DNA of 64,000 nucleotides from Botryosphaeria dothidea (GCA_011503125.2 WWBZ02000082.1:2976001-3040000), one strand, 5' to 3'. Positions 48,176-62,933 are shown, numbered from the stretch's first letter. Notes: a model not told the origin generated them from the letters alone. Numbers and translations are program-made.

Positions 48176-48755
48176 TCTTGGGCGCCCGAGCGGGCTTCTC
48201 GGCGCTACTTGAAGCGCCGCCACAGCTGGTCAATGTTGGTGATCGGCCGGAAAGATAGAGGCCAGATGGGTGTTCCGGATGCTTAAGCCGATGCAATTGA
48301 TTCCCCAGGCGCTTTTTCGCGGAAAGATGTGGAGGCAGACATTGATTGGAGTTACGCAATGGCTGGGGTTTGACTGTTCCTTGGTCACAGAAAGCATTTT
48401 ATACCGATAGACTTGAATTCTGATGGAGATTTGAAGCCAGCGACATGCGCAAGCTCGTGCTGCACAGCGGACGGCGTGATATATGCACCACGCGGCCGAA
48501 TGCATGGTTAACAGTAAACTTTCAATTGCGCAGCCCCGACCACGACAAATTTGGCTCGCAGGGGCCCCGGTGTCGGCGCGGGGGAAATAGCGGGGCTGCA
48601 GGGCGCGTAATGAGCGAGCGGCATGGGCGGGCTTGTGCCGCAGCGCCCTCGTGAGTCAATCCAACTTTTGACGTCGCCATGCCGGACAACTCTTTAACCT
48701 CCTCCTCCTCCTCAGGCAAATTTTGTCTGTCAACACTCACACCTGCCACCATGCT
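48176..48755. other. Intergenic region, promoter of 2-isopropylmalate synthase
   Basis: About 580 bases. No coding frame; includes a CTC-rich stretch at 48698..48715 ahead of the next start. Confidence 0.45.
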
Positions 48756-50766
<2,011 letters not shown>

Positions 50767-51186
50767 ACGGGCACGGCGAGGAAAAGTGTTTTGCGTCTTT
50801 GTTTGTTTTTGGTGCGCAGCATTTGACGCCAGCTGGAAAAAAAATCTCACGATTATGCACATTGTCACGGGCATTGGGCGTTGGTTGAATCGAGGTACAG
50901 AATGTAAAAGTTTACTCATAATCAGTATATCTGGCACTTTCGTGATTAGTTTTACGTGCATCAGCAAGGTTGGGCTCGCTGAGGAATTACCTAAAGAGGC
51001 GGTGCTAGCAGGGGTTGGCAGTGCCGAAGGTACTATGCTGGTTTAGCACCAGTGAATCGTGGGGTAGAGCAAACCGCCTCGGAACTTTCCCACATTATCT
51101 CCGTCTCCGAAGCCACAGCTCTATATCTGCTCCCCCTCGCCCTCTTCCCTCTTTCAGCTCCCAGATTCACGAGATCATATTCCAAA
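50767..51186. other. Intergenic region, no gene seen
   Basis: About 420 bases; no coding signs. Confidence 0.45.
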
Positions 51187-52208
51187 ATGGGTTCCGCACG
51201 GGCAGACGTTCAATTGGTCGATTTCGGCAACATCTTCCGCCTCGATGGCAAGGTCGCCGTCGTGACTGGCGGCTCTCGTGGCCTAGGCTTGCACGCCGCG
51301 TCGGGGTGAGTTCTGGCCCGCCAGAGCTGTCGAGGCTTGCAGAAAACGGCGTGCTGACCCGGTGCGATGCAGCCTCCTCCAAGCAGGCTGCTCCAAGGTC
51401 TTCATCACCTCGCGCAAGGCCAAGGCGTGCGACGAGGCCTGCGCAGCCCTCAACGCCCTCCCGAACAAGCACCCCGAGGCCAAGGCCATCTCCGTGCCCG
51501 CCGACAGCAGCAACATCTCCGAGATCGAGCGCCTCGCCGCCGAGGTGGCCAAGCACACGGACAAGGTCGACATCCTGTTCGCCAACGCCGGCGCGACTTG
51601 GGGCGAGGCGTTCGACAAGCACCCGGAGAGCGCCTTCAGCAAGGTCATGGACCTGAACGTCAAGAGCGTGTTCTACACCATCCAGAAGTACGTTCCGCAG
51701 CCCTTCTCTCCCTCGGTTCTTTGACCGCTGCTGTCGGTGATGCCACATCAGGCGTTGCTAACCCTCTTCCCCCCCCCCCCCCCAGATTCGCCCCGCTCCT
51801 CGAGAAAGCGGCGACGAAAGAGACGCCCGCGCGTGTCATCGTCACCGGGTCGGTCGCGGGCATCGGCATCGGCTCGACGGGCGGCGCGAACAGCACGCCG
51901 GCCTACTCGGCGTCCAAGGCGGCGGTGCTGCACCTCGCGCGCAACCTGGCCATCGAGCTGGGCCCGCGGCACATCCTCGTCAACGGCATCGCGCCGGGCT
52001 TCTTCCCGTCGAAGATGGCCAACGGCCTGATGGAGGCGTCGGGGTGGCCAGGACCAGCTGCGGCGTCCGAGCCCGCAACGGGAGGCTGGGCCGGCCGGAG
52101 GACATTGCGGGCGCGGTCGTGTATCTGAGCAGTCGCGCGGCGGGGCATGTGAATGGGGACACGATTGTGTTGGACGGGGGCAAGGTCTGGGGGAGGGCGT
52201 CGCTCTGA
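51187..52208 (+). CDS. Short-chain dehydrogenase/reductase (3-oxoacyl reductase-like)
   Basis: Exons 51187..51305, 51373..51687 and 51786..52208, 284 residues after correction. The Rossmann fold shows the cofactor loop TGGSRGLGL, ANAGATWGEAF in place of NNAG, the catalytic Ser in VTGSVAGIG, and the catalytic Tyr and Lys in PAYSASKAAVLHLARNLAIE; the end DGGKVWGRASL is typical of classical SDRs. Arg and Lys after the third strand (ITSRKAKAC) suggest NADP preference. Two +1 shifts near the C-terminus, at G4 52041..52044 and within 52071..52080, knock out the last 60 residues if left uncorrected. A C16 run at 51769..51784 forms the pyrimidine tract of the second intron's acceptor. Similar fungal proteins are often labelled 3-oxoacyl reductases, but the substrate is unknown. 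Confidence 0.85.
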
Positions 52209-52740
52209 GGGGGCGGTATGAGGGTTTACACGGATTAGGAAATGGATCCAGGCGTTTTACAAGCAACGCAAGAGCTTGCGAGAGCTGCCCTGGATTGGGT
52301 GATGTAGCATTCCCTAAAGTCGGCCGTGGGGCTAAAGAGCGGGCCGCCTGACGGCGCGCGCAGCCACGGAAGGCCCCGGCAACCAATTTGATAAACTGAT
52401 CGCTTCGAGAAGCCGATCTATACACTGCGCGCGCCACCTATTTGATCCATCCACCACCTCGCATCGCGCGCCATCACGTCCCCACCAAGCGCCGAATACC
52501 ATGGCCGCCCAGCCACGCCCAGTTCTCGCCGGCAGAACCCGCTGAAGGCTCCGAATCGTCATCGGCTCCGCATTCGCAATCCCGAAGATTTCACAAATTC
52601 AGTCATCTTTTTTCCCTTTTCTCCCCGCAATCAATCCTACACATCAATCAATCCTCGACACCAGACACAAGCTTTTAAACTTCCCGCTCCATCCCAGCAA
52701 CGGCCTCAAGCATCTACTCCCACACCACCGAGCCACAACA
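52209..52740. other. Intergenic region, no gene seen
   Basis: About 530 bases; C/T-rich towards the next start, as in other leaders of this window. Confidence 0.45.
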
Positions 52741-54064
52741 ATGCCATCCCCCTACAAATCCTCCCCCCACCCCCCCATCCCCGCCTACCTCCCCGACTCC
52801 TCCTCCTCGCCGCTCCACCCGCCAACCGCCCTCTACGCCCGCCCTGGCCGCCACCGCCGCCACCCCCTCCCACCGCGAGCCCCTCGCCACCCTCACCATC
52901 CCGCCCCGCAGCGGCGCCGCCTGGCACGTCCCGCGCGGCGCGCTCTTCCGCCTCAGCACTCCGCAAGGCCCGCAGGTCGGCGACCTCAACGTCTGGAGCG
53001 CGGCCAACCCGCGCGAGCGCTTCTGGGCCAGCCGCACGCGCCAGCTGCACGCGAGCCACGTCAGCACCGGCGACCGCCTGTGGAGCTGCCTGCCGTACCT
53101 GCGGCCGCTGTGCGGCATCGTGGCGGACACGCTGGGCAGGGAGGGCAGGGGGGCGTGGGGGACGAGCGGCGGGGATGGGGATGGCAGGGATAGGGGCGTG
53201 AGGGAGGGGGAGAGGGGGAGGAGTCGCTGGGGGGGCAGGTGCCATGATTTGTTGGGGACGAGGTGTGATCCTTATGGTGAGTTTTTTTGTTCTCTTTTTT
53301 TTTTTGGACTTGGTGGATTTGGTGGACTTGGAAAAAGGAGGACGAAAAGGGCTTGGAGATGTTGAGATGTGACCTGTGATATGAAGAGAAGGAGTTCAAT
53401 CGATCAGATATGGAAAAAAGAGAGGGGAAGGGAGAAGGAGGAGAGAAAAGAAGGGGAAAAAAAGAAAATGATGGAGCAATCGGCCACACGGAGAAAGAGC
53501 ATGGAATTCCCTCAAGATGGGAAACCAAAATGAGCGAAGCACGAAACAATTACAAAATCAGACACGACTGACCCAAGTGCCCGTTTTCCCCTGGATACTA
53601 GTCAACCGCATGCTCACCGGCCGCACCTACGACTACCACTGCCACTCCAACCTCGTCCGCGCCGTCCTGCCGCACGGCCTCAACGAAGCCGACGTCCACG
53701 ACGTCCTCAACGTCTTCCAGGTCACCGGCCTCGACGAGAAGGGCCGCTACTTCATGGAGGCCAGCCCGTCCCAGCCCGACGACTACATCGAGTTCTTCGC
53801 CGAGCAGGACCTGCTGTGCGCCCTGAGCACCTGCCCCGGCGGCGACCTCAGCGAGTGGGGCTGGGTCGGCGTCAGGGACGGCGAGACCGAGGAGGGCGAG
53901 GGCCGCGCAAGATGCGCGAGACGTGTCGCCCGATCAAGGTCGAGGTGTGGACGATTGCCGAGGACGTGAGGGACCAGGTGCTTGAGGGGTGGGTGCCCCC
54001 CGAGGTGAGCGATTATAAGGGGTGTCATGGCTTGGCCGTGCCGTTGGGGGAGAAGCGGGAATGA
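52741..54064 (+). CDS. DUF1989 (urea-carboxylase-associated) domain protein
   Basis: Exons 52741..53276 and 53602..54064, 332 residues. The domain begins with LTIPPRSGAAWHVPRG, then GDLNVWSAANPRERFWASRT, the conserved GGRCHDLLGTRCDPY with metal-ligand-like residues, TYDYHCHSNLVRAV and NVFQVTGLDEKGRYFMEASP. Bacterial relatives are encoded beside urea carboxylase, and the fold resembles aminomethyltransferases; the fungal role is unknown. A Gly/Arg/Glu-rich insert of about 35 residues precedes GGRCHDLL. The 325-nt intron is far longer than others here, and A/G-rich. One +1 (C3 at 52838..52840) and one -1 (G3 at 53900..53902) break the frame; they cancel, so the corrected length stays divisible by three. 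Confidence 0.82.
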
Positions 54065-54692
54065 GAGAGACGGGTGAAGATTTGTTAGGAACTGGAGTTG
54101 CGGAGAAGGCGATGGATTGGGTCACTTTCCTGGACGATAAGACTGCTAGAAGAAAGGAAAGAAGGGCATAGAGGAAGAATGGGGACAAAAGTCTTTATAT
54201 GGAACTTTTCCTTTGAATTTGGAGACCGAACTAATTGCTATCTGCTGATCATAGAGCACTTCTTTAAGAAAAACAAGAAAGAAAAGGGAAGGGAAGGAAA
54301 CCGGTGTGCCTCGACCGCCCCGTTTTCAGAAAACGTGCTTCTCGAGTGCCAAAAAAAAAAAAAAAAAGAGAGGGAAGGAGCACGTGAATTAAGTAAGACC
54401 TTGTGTTTTCCCCCGTCTCAGGCTTTTGACGAGTAATAAAAAAATCAAGTGCTTTTGTTGGCTTCAGCAGCTTCTGACTGCGAGGCGCAATGACGCAGAC
54501 AGGAGAGAGAATTCCGGAAGAAAGGAAACCCGGCAGCTGGAGAAAGCCACCAGGCTGTACGGCACGAGACCGCGTAGAAAGCGTATCCGAGCTATCCATG
54601 TCGCATCAGGGATGGACGTGAGAAAAAGAAGTGTCGTCATGGTGGTCGGCAGCCGTCTCTGAAGGCCAAAACGCCGTCTTCCCAGACATCCC
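54065..54692. other. Convergent spacer with an A tract
   Basis: About 630 bases between converging genes, with an A17 tract near 54350..54366. No gene seen. Confidence 0.45.
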
Positions 54693-55219
54693 CTAAAGGG
54701 ACTTCGACAGGCTGCGGCGCCTATGCTCATCATGCTCGTCGCCGCCATCGTCCTCCCCCTCGTCCTGTTCATCCTCCTCTTCATCCTTAATCTCCTCCCG
54801 CAGTTCATCCTCCCTCTCCACCAACGCCCTCTCCCTCGTCTCCACCTCCCTCTCCCTCGCCCGGAACACCCTCTCCCTCTCCTCCGCCGCCCTCACCTCC
54901 ACCACGGCCTCTCTCACCGCCTGTACCACCCACTCGTCCAGCCTCTCCGCCCAACTGCCTCCGCCGCCCGCCTCGAACATCGCACGGCACAGCGCGGCGT
55001 TCTGCCGCTCCAGCACGCCGATGCGCTCCCGCTGCAGCCGGCCGGTCTCCACCAAGCGCGCGCTGTTCTCGCGCTCGAGCGCGTACAGTGTCGCGAGCGT
55101 GCTGCGGGCGGGCGCGGTCGCGGTCAGGTGTCGCCGCGTGCTGCTGCTGGGGGGCGGAGAGGGGTGTGTTGTTGGAGGGCCGGGCGAGGGGGACGCGGTT
55201 GCTCGGCCGCGGGAAGTCG

Positions 55220-55252
<33 letters not shown>

Positions 55253-56325
55253 TCTTCCGATGAAGAGCGGGCAGGACGAGGAGACGCAGGCGAAACAGAG
55301 CTCGAACTGCCGCCGTCGCCGTCGCCGGGGCTGCCAGACGGCTGGGCGGTGCGCGCGCGACGCTGGCCGGGCAGCAGCGCCCACTCGGGCGCCGGCGAGT
55401 AGTGCGAGCCGTCGGAGGGAGAGGAGGCGTTGGGCTTGCCGTCGCCGCTGCCGGTCGCCACCTGGCGGACTGGCGTCTGATGGCCTGGGGAGGCGCGGGC
55501 GGCCTGCTGGGTCGGCGCCACGCCGCCTTCCTCCTCGCCTCCGTCCGACGACCACTCCGAGCTTGGCGCCTCGTTGTCGTCGATCGTGATGGCGTTCCGG
55601 GGGGAGCTGCCGGGCGGCCGGTGGGGCGGCGGTCGTCGGACTAGGGGCTGGGGCGGGAGCAGGGGCGGGAGCGCTGGTGACCGGGCGGGCGTGTTGCGGG
55701 TTGCTGGCGTGCCACCGGTCGCCCCAGCTCTTGATCTCGGAAACCGCCCTGGCCAGGTAGGCCTTCTGCTGCTCCTCTGACAGCGGTTGGCGGGCTTGCG
55801 AGGAGGAAGAGGAGGTGGAGGTGGTGGTAATGGAGTCTGCTAGTCGGGCACGCTTCGGGGCGACTGGAGACGGATCTTGCGCCTCTCTGCTGGTGTCCTC
55901 GTCTGCGTCGCGAGAACGCTTCCTCTTGGGTACTCGGGTGTGATGTGGTTGTGGCTGCGGTTGCGGCTGCCACTGCGGTTGCGACTGCAGGGGGCGCTGA
56001 GCCTGGGAGCTCTGCACTTGGGAGTTTTGAGGGTGGCGACCGCTCCTGCTGCTGCTGCTGGGGCACCGGCGACTTAGAAGGAGGGTCTAGAGGACGGTGC
56101 TGTGGACGGTACGAATTCCGGCCCGTGGTGGTGTTGGACCGAGAAGCTGAAGGGCCGCAGCCTACGTACAGAAGAGGGCGGGGCTGGGGCTGGAGCGGTG
56201 GTGACGGTGGATGAAGGGCCTGTCTTCAAACGCTTGCTGACAGGATGCCATTCAGGATCCCATCGGCTCTCGTTTCCCTCCTTTTGAGCAGCACGGCGAC
56301 GCTTCTGCTTTGCGGGTTCTGCCAT
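54693..56325 (-). CDS. Hypothetical disordered protein with C-terminal coiled coil
   Basis: A single-exon gene starting MAEPAKQKRRRAAQ at 56325 and ending at 54693. The frame shifts +1 four times: at 56083..56085, 56031..56033, 55597..55598 and around 55131..55145. Removing one base at each gives 1629 nt, exactly 543 codons, and a coherent protein. It has a basic N-terminus with WDPEWHPVSKRLK, a Gln/Pro-rich part (QSQPQWQPQPQPQ), KRKRSRD as a likely nuclear signal, a helical block EEQQKAYLARAVSEIKSWGD, an acidic run of aspartates, and a C-terminal coiled coil (LATLYALERENSARLVETGR, then EREREVETRERALVE) ending in an acidic tail. I do not recognise the family. A nuclear, possibly chromatin-linked role is only a guess from composition. 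Confidence 0.65.
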
Positions 56326-56499
56326 TACCTGGTCGTGCCTCAAGTGTATGTGTCGCGCCCCCGTCGTGATGCTGGGGCTGCTGGCTTAGGGGGTTGTCTG
56401 TTGGAAGCTACAGGATGTTGAAGGGCGTTGAGCACACCTTGCGCAGCTCTGGCGTTGAGGACGGTATCGCTTGGAGGAGACGACAAGGCGGAAGACTGG

Positions 56500-58027
56500 C
56501 TACCCCTCTTCTAGCATATCTTTGTCGGGTCGCTCGTACGCAGGCTCCGTTGGGCTGCTGATCAGCTCGATTTGCGCGTCTTTTGGCACCTGCCCTCCTT
56601 CTCTGGCCCAGATCCTAAAGTTGTCGACGTAGCTTTGATGCTTGTCCTTATCAGGGTTGTTGATGACAAAGACTGCTTCCAGAACCTGCTACCATCGACG
56701 CTTATGGATTCAAAGACGTCGTTGAACAACTCGAGACAGTTCTGGAAGACATCGCCGCTCGATTTAGGCGTGCTGGGAACCCTGCCATCCAGCGTCATGT
56801 ACTTTGCTCCCGTGTTGACAAGATCGAGCGCTGCCTGGAGCCATGGCTGCCTCCCAACGTCGAATGTTCTTGTACTCGGGCTTTTTGGTGCACCACACCA
56901 AAACGCCGCCTTCTGCTATCTCTGTGGCGCCATACATGCGGCTCGCCAATTCAAAGCGAACGTTACGCCTGAAGAACGAAAGGTCAGCCGGGGAAACGAA
57001 AGCCCGATGCTGATGGATCTGAACTTACCAATCCTGATTCTCGGGTTTGCGAAATTCCCTCGTAGTGGCGTAAAGCTGAATACGAGCGACGAAGTTGTTT
57101 ATGATTTCAACAACACCGTTATCATTTAGCAATTCAAGGATGTTCTGGGGGTCAGTCTCGATACATTCCACCCAAATATCGATGAAATTCTGCAGAGGGA
57201 AGCCAAAAATATCAACCTCGGGGGAGGTTTCATCGAAGTTGGGCACTTCAGCGGTGATCGAAGTCGAGACCGGCTGCATGTTCATGAGTTCGCAGAAAAA
57301 ACCCCTGCCATCTTCGTCATGTACACTCCTCATCGACGCGAGCTTCATTTCCCAGAAAGCAGACTTGAGGAGCTCTGTGGTAAACTCGCAAGCGGTTGCG
57401 AGCTGGTCTTCCATGTCCCAGAAGGGCCTGCCGTCGTCTTCCCCCTTGGATCCGTTGACGATCAGCTGCACACAGGCCAGCTCCCAAACCTCTTCCCAGG
57501 TGCAGCAGACCCGGCCGGACTCATCCGTCTGGCGCAGGAGGCCCTGGATGGTCTTGTTCGCAAGTTGCTCGAGCTCCTCAGACGCGTGGCCACTGATCAT
57601 GCCGACGAGATCCTCTCGCATGGCCTCCCTATACCGGGTGAGATCCGTATGCGCGGTGGAGAAATGTGACCAGTGGCACTTACCATATGTCCAGGTTCTC
57701 GTAGTTGACATCCCTCTTCTTCTTCTTAGGCTTCGCCGCCTCTAGCTCCTCCTTGATTTCTCCAGCCGTCTCGTAGTATTCTTTCTGGAAGTCTTTGCCC
57801 TGCTTGGAGAAGAAGCCCCAACCCCAAGACTTGAAGATCGTGCCGATTTCCTTGCTCAGGAGCCACCTAGTCAGATTCTCTGGCATATGGTTGAGAACAT
57901 TTGCCCAGATACGTGAGATCTCGGAATGATCGAAGGGAAGCGCAAAGTCGGGGTTCTTCTTGCTCCTCTTAGATCTGCGAGGCTGCTCGGGAGCGTCGCG
58001 CTTGCGTGCGTGATTGGTGCCTGCCAT
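56500..58027 (-). CDS. Uncharacterised soluble protein, 470 residues
   Basis: Exons 56500..56968, 57029..57628 and 57684..58027. The introns are GT-AG (60 and 55 nt) and both split a Trp codon (TG/G). The N-terminus is basic (KRDAPEQPRRSKRSKKNPDF), likely nuclear. Then a helical, acidic and aromatic body follows: WANVLNHMPENLTRWLLS, GTIFKSWGWGFFSKQGKDFQ, KTIQGLLRQTDESGRVCCTW and FPLQNFIDIWVECIETDPQN. One +1 (56867..56868) and one -1 (56683..56684) in the last exon must be corrected; they cancel and reveal the C-terminus VFVINNPDKDKHQSY and a stop at 56500. I do not recognise a family; it may be a lineage-specific protein. It lies head to tail with the coiled-coil gene downstream, 174 bases apart. 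Confidence 0.7.
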
Positions 58028-61000
58028 TTCTGGTGATGTTGAGTTGCAGCTGCACAGAAATGTTCGGTGGATCTTTATTACGAGGTAGGGGTTGCAGAGG
58101 AGGTGCGGAGGAATGGTTTCAGCAGCGGCGGCAATTTGGTCAAGAGTGCGGCGGTGGTGTGGAGTCGCAGTGCGTTGGCAGCGGAGGTTCAGTGTAAAGG
58201 ATTTTTGAAAGCCTGGATCAGTTGAGGAACGAGCTAGTGCGACGCGCCGGGGCCATTCAACTCACACGTAGGTGAGTCTTTCAGTCAAAAGTGTCGCAGA
58301 TACTTGGCATCGGCCTGTGACGTCGCCTCAGATCCTATGGCGGCCGCAAGACTCAGGGGCTTCAAGCGTTTTCTCATACCAATATACATGTGCTTCTGAA
58401 ACAATCCTTTGAGTAGACAAACGAACAAGTCTACACAAGATGATATCCTTGGACGATGTCTTCTTTCAGAGCCTTTGACCGGAGCGCGAAGGACGTCGAC
58501 GGAAGAACCATCTCGAACGTCTCGCGCACCATCTCCACCATTCGGTCAGAAGCGTCTTACAAACAAGGCCAGTATACTCTCTGGACTCAAAAATCCCATA
58601 AAATCTAGTTCTCAAGTCCTCCAGTTGCTGTGCCCACTCAAACTTTTGAAGTGATGTCGGGCGAATGTGGTCTGTGCTTTGCAGCCGTCAACACCATTGG
58701 AATGTCTCCAAAGCCCATTGAAACTGCGCGCAACCATTACTAAGCCAGAGACTGCATCCCTATCAGATTTGAAATAGAGTCAAACCGGACATACAGACAC
58801 GCAAGCTCCCGGAGCCTCATACGCGGCTCTCCTACCCCTGATGCTACAGTACCATGATCGTCGCTCCGCCCGCGCACCGTTCCGCAAATCTCTCCCCAAC
58901 TGGAACGACCATCGCGACGACCAAATACCAGCAACCGATCCTTATCGAACGATCTCCTGAGCTGAGGATCCGCTCAAAACCATCCCTCCATTGAAGGAGC
59001 GGAAGGTTCGCCCGTTGCCCTGTTTGATCGGACGACGAGCAAATCATTATGTGATAGCGAGTTTCCTCAACCTAACGTCCTCAGGCCATCGAAGATAGCG
59101 AATGTCCAAAGCGCATCTTGGCTTCTTGATCGGACCGCTAGAATTCTAGAAATCCCACAATTCGGGAAGTGCTCAGCATCTGCTCGCTCCCGACACGAAT
59201 ACAATTGGAAAATCCCATAGCTCCGAGCAGCGACGGGCATCTATCAAGCTCTCCCAAGTGCGTGCCATCCACGCCAATCCCCAGCAGTCCAGCACCGGCG
59301 CAGCTCACCCTCTCAACGCGCCCCCTCCCCCCACAGGAGGAGCAGCAGTTTTGCTGCGCCTCGAGTTCCACGTCGCGCACTAGCCCGGTCGACCCACAGC
59401 CCAGCAGACCCTTTCCCCCCTCAAGACCCTGCAATATCACACCACCAGCCTCGCTCCTTCGTCACACCGCCCGTGCAGTTACCAACACACCATTTCGATA
59501 TTTGGATATTCGGCAAGCCACGAAGACCGTCCCCATCCATCCATCCAAACCCGCTCCGCTCCGCCCCACCCCGCTCACGTGCCGGCAGGACCGGGCCGCC
59601 TCGCCGTCTTCCCGCTGCGTGTGCGAAGGCGGTTGCGGGGCGCGATGCCGCGGTCTGTATGGCGTCAGCGGCTCTTTGCGCGCGCATGTGCCACGGCGGA
59701 GTTGTTGGAGCCGAAGACAACGAGGTCACGATCTCAAGTTGATGCACTGGAACAGCGGTCCAAGATGCCGAAGAGAGAGAGAGAGGAAGGATGGGATGGA
59801 GATAATGGGAAGTGTCACGCCCACGGGATGGCAGCGCCGTGCTGTAGAGATAAGCTCTGAATGAAAAACAAAATCAATAGTCATCTCGCTGGAGGAATCG
59901 AGGCCCAACTGCACGTCGTGTGAGTCGTAATAAGGCGTGATCAAAAAATACAGGCAGCCGTAGCCAAGGAACCAGGCTGACAACGCCAATGGCAAGGGAA
60001 ACCCGCCAAACCCGCGAGAAGATCCGGGCGGATAAAGAGAGTACGAAAGGGCCTCAAAACCTCTCGTCGTCTCAAGGCCCGAAATGCCGGAAGAATGAGA
60101 GCTGGAATGTAGGCAAAAAAAGGCATATACGCAGAACTTGGCGCGCTGACACCGCGCATGTGTATGATGAGCGGAAGTGTTCTTCAGGCGGGCCGTCGCA
60201 TGTATATCCCCTCTTCCAAAACAGCCTGTGACCGGAAGAATTGTGGGTGGATTTCATCGCGCGACTAGCCAATCGGGACCATCATTGGATAAGCACACGG
60301 CGGCCAGGGTACGCAGAATTAGATACCCACTGCTGCACGCCTGATTCCGCATTCCCTTCTTGAAATCCCGATGGGCTTTCGATTTGCGGGTGGCTTTTTC
60401 TCCGACGCCATCTCAAAACACAAGGGAAGCAAAACATCACTGGCTGCACGTCACACTGGTTCGCACGGAAGGGAAAACGGCTTTCTGCAGAGCAGCTGAA
60501 TGCGGATTCTTGATTCTTTTCTTTTGAATACTTAATCTCTCTGTTTCAGGCGAATATGAACAGCGGGTGGTGCCCGCGTATCGCCGAGGATATCTCTTTG
60601 AGTGCTTAAAAAGCACGGTATGCTGCTGCGCTATGGTGTGGGGTATGCTGCGCTCAGAACAATAAAGGAAATGCAGGAAGGAAAAAACAAATGCAAGGAA
60701 AATCAAAACCCAAGGAGAGTAGACGCCGCGCCATGCAAAGTGACGAAATGGTGGATAAAAGTGCATCGACAAAAAGTGTAGTGGGAAAATTGGGGGAGGT
60801 TGAGAAGCAGTTGTGCCACCGTTCCTCATGAAGAAGCGAAATTATGTAGAAGACCAAAAAACTATTTACAGACTGTCAGCAACAATGATTTTTCTCCGCC
60901 CGAGAGCAGTCCAAGATGAAGTTGTAACAACAAAGCTCTCTCCAACGATGGCCAATTCCTCCTCTAACGCTCACGTACTCGTAGAATTGTTGCCTCCACG

Positions 61001-61086
61001 TTTTTTTGCAAAATCAGGAAACATCAAAACGTCATTCCTCATCAAGAGGGGTGTGGAAAAAAAGGTGATCTCCTCCCGCTCTCTTT
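58028..61086. other. Long gene-poor region (3.1 kb), nothing supported
   Basis: No frame here has a recognisable domain or splice-supported extension. The stretch 59170..59860 has several overlapping GC-rich frames on both strands, and 60430..60860 is A/T-richer. It may hold promoters, untranslated regions or a non-coding RNA that I cannot detect by reading. Confidence 0.4.
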
Positions 61087-62933
61087 TTAGTACGTAAACG
61101 CCTCCTCGATGAAGGTCCACACTGCCATCATCCACTCTGGCGCGCACGGCTGTCCTGACTCCGTCGGAGAAAGCGCCAGCACCACAAACGGTGACAGCGA
61201 CGGCACCAATGCGCTCCGAGATTTCGCGGTCGATGATGGTCTGGACGTCGCAGCGCCCGGGGAACATCTGGACGGAGCCGGATGTGCTGTTGATTTCCGA
61301 GTGGTTCTTCGGGCGAGTGATGAAGAGGAGGATCTTGAGCACCTCACGGCGACCGGGCATGCGCAAGATCTCATCCATCCAGGGCCGCACCCCACTCCAG
61401 GCACTCCGTGTTCGGAATGCTCCAGCAGAGGACGACCTTGCGGGCGGCGACGGTGCCGCCGTGGTAACCGGCGACCAGGTGACGAACGAAGGACGTTTGG
61501 TGCGTGATACCGACTCCGGCAGCGAAGAGGATGCAAGTGCCGTAGCTGTCGAGCGACTCATGACCGCCGTAAGGGCCCTCGATCATACCGTAGGTAGTGA
61601 GGACGCCCATTGGTTGCGCTTTAGCGCGGTCATACATCTTGCGGGTGAACCCTCACGTGCACGGCAGACCAGAGAGATACTCTTCATCATCAGGTTCGGC
61701 CTTGTGAGGTCGTAGCCAGGGCTGGTCGTAGGCAGGCCAAGCTTCTCGTCCTCGACGAAGCAGGCATGTTGTGGTGGTGCGGGCTGGCCCAGGCAACGGA
61801 GAATGGGTGCGAGGCCCAGCCGGAGAGGGACGGCACATACAAGTGGACGTGCGAGCCGGGGCGGTGGTTCCATGAGCGCACCAAGTCGATGGTGACGCGG
61901 CAGGCATCGTTGGGCAGAGCCTCAATGGTGACCTTGGACATACCGCGGCGCATGCTGACGTTGTACCTGGTGACCTTCCACAAACGGAGCAACCACTCGA
62001 CGACCCACATGCCAAGGCAGAGCTTCATCCAGGGGAGCTGGGGAAGGGCGTGGAGATCAACGTGAATCCAGACGCCGACAATGGCGAACGCAACGCCCAG
62101 ACGGTGGAAGTTGATGAACGTCTCGTAGAAGGCGTGGCGCAGAGGCGACCAGGCTTGGATGAAGAGGAAGACGAAGAAGGCGGTACCGACCATGCCCCAG
62201 GCGTAAGAGGGCTCGGCGGCAAGGTGCTCGCCAATGGAGCTCCAATTGCCAGCATTGACGGTGTTGATCATCCAACAGAGGGTGTGGACGACGCTCTCGA
62301 TGATGACAACACGGGCGGCCCAACGGTGGAGAAGATTGAACGTGTCGTAGCTCACATGGAGCATCCAGATCAGCGGGTTGTTGCGCAGGGCGAACAGAAT
62401 GGTCGGAATGAGGTTGAGGGCGGCCAGCGTGCCGGATCTTCCACGGAGAGCGGCGACGACGGAAGCAGACTCGGAACGGGACCAGGGCAGACACAGACAG
62501 TATGCGACGTTGCTCATGCCATAGACGACGAGGATCAGCATGTGGAAGCGCGAGGGAAGAGTTCCAATGCTGATGGCAGAGGACAGGCGGATCTCCTCGT
62601 TGTGGCGCTTCTTCCAGAGCGGGGCGTAGATGATGTGCTTCTTGAGCAAGGAACCAGGGTGGTTTGGTTGTGGCGCCAGTAGACCTGTCTGTGAGCAGTG
62701 CCCATGGTTGAGACATGACGCAGGTGAGAGTTGTACATGCGCATGAAACGGATGATGAGGGTCATGCCGATGATGCAGCCGAAGCAACCCAGGAAGACGT
62801 CGACCCACAGGTAGTTGCCTGTCTGGTCGACGCCGGTCAGGCCATGGGAGAAGGCGAAAGGATCCTTGTCGGTGTCGACGACATCGGAGAGGCCACGCTT
62901 GACGGCGGCGGTCCAGGAATGTTCTTCTTGCAT
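61087..62933 (-). CDS. Ferric/cupric reductase transmembrane protein (FRE family)
   Basis: One exon from ATG 62933 to stop 61087, 615 residues after correction. It would move electrons from cytosolic NADPH through FAD and two haems to reduce iron or copper outside the cell or in the vacuole. Seen: helix YLWVDVFLGCFGCIIGMTLI, a linker RLSSAISIGTLPSRFHMLIL, the haem-binding region with HVSYDTFNLLHRWAARV and FINFHRLGVAF, the FAD site HRPGSHVHLYVPSLSGWASH (HPFS follows), and NADPH-site pieces IEGPYGGHES, AAGVGITH and VCGAGAF. It ends EEAFTY. Five single-base shifts break the frame: -1 at 62648..62649, -1 at 61786..61787, -1 at 61648..61649, +1 at 61390..61393 and +1 at 61114..61115; correction makes 1848 nt, 616 codons. 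Confidence 0.88.

Noticed and set aside
58028..61086. Hidden gene in the 3-kb gene-poor region
   Set aside because: I found no pair of coding segments that could be joined with good splice sites, and no motif on either strand.
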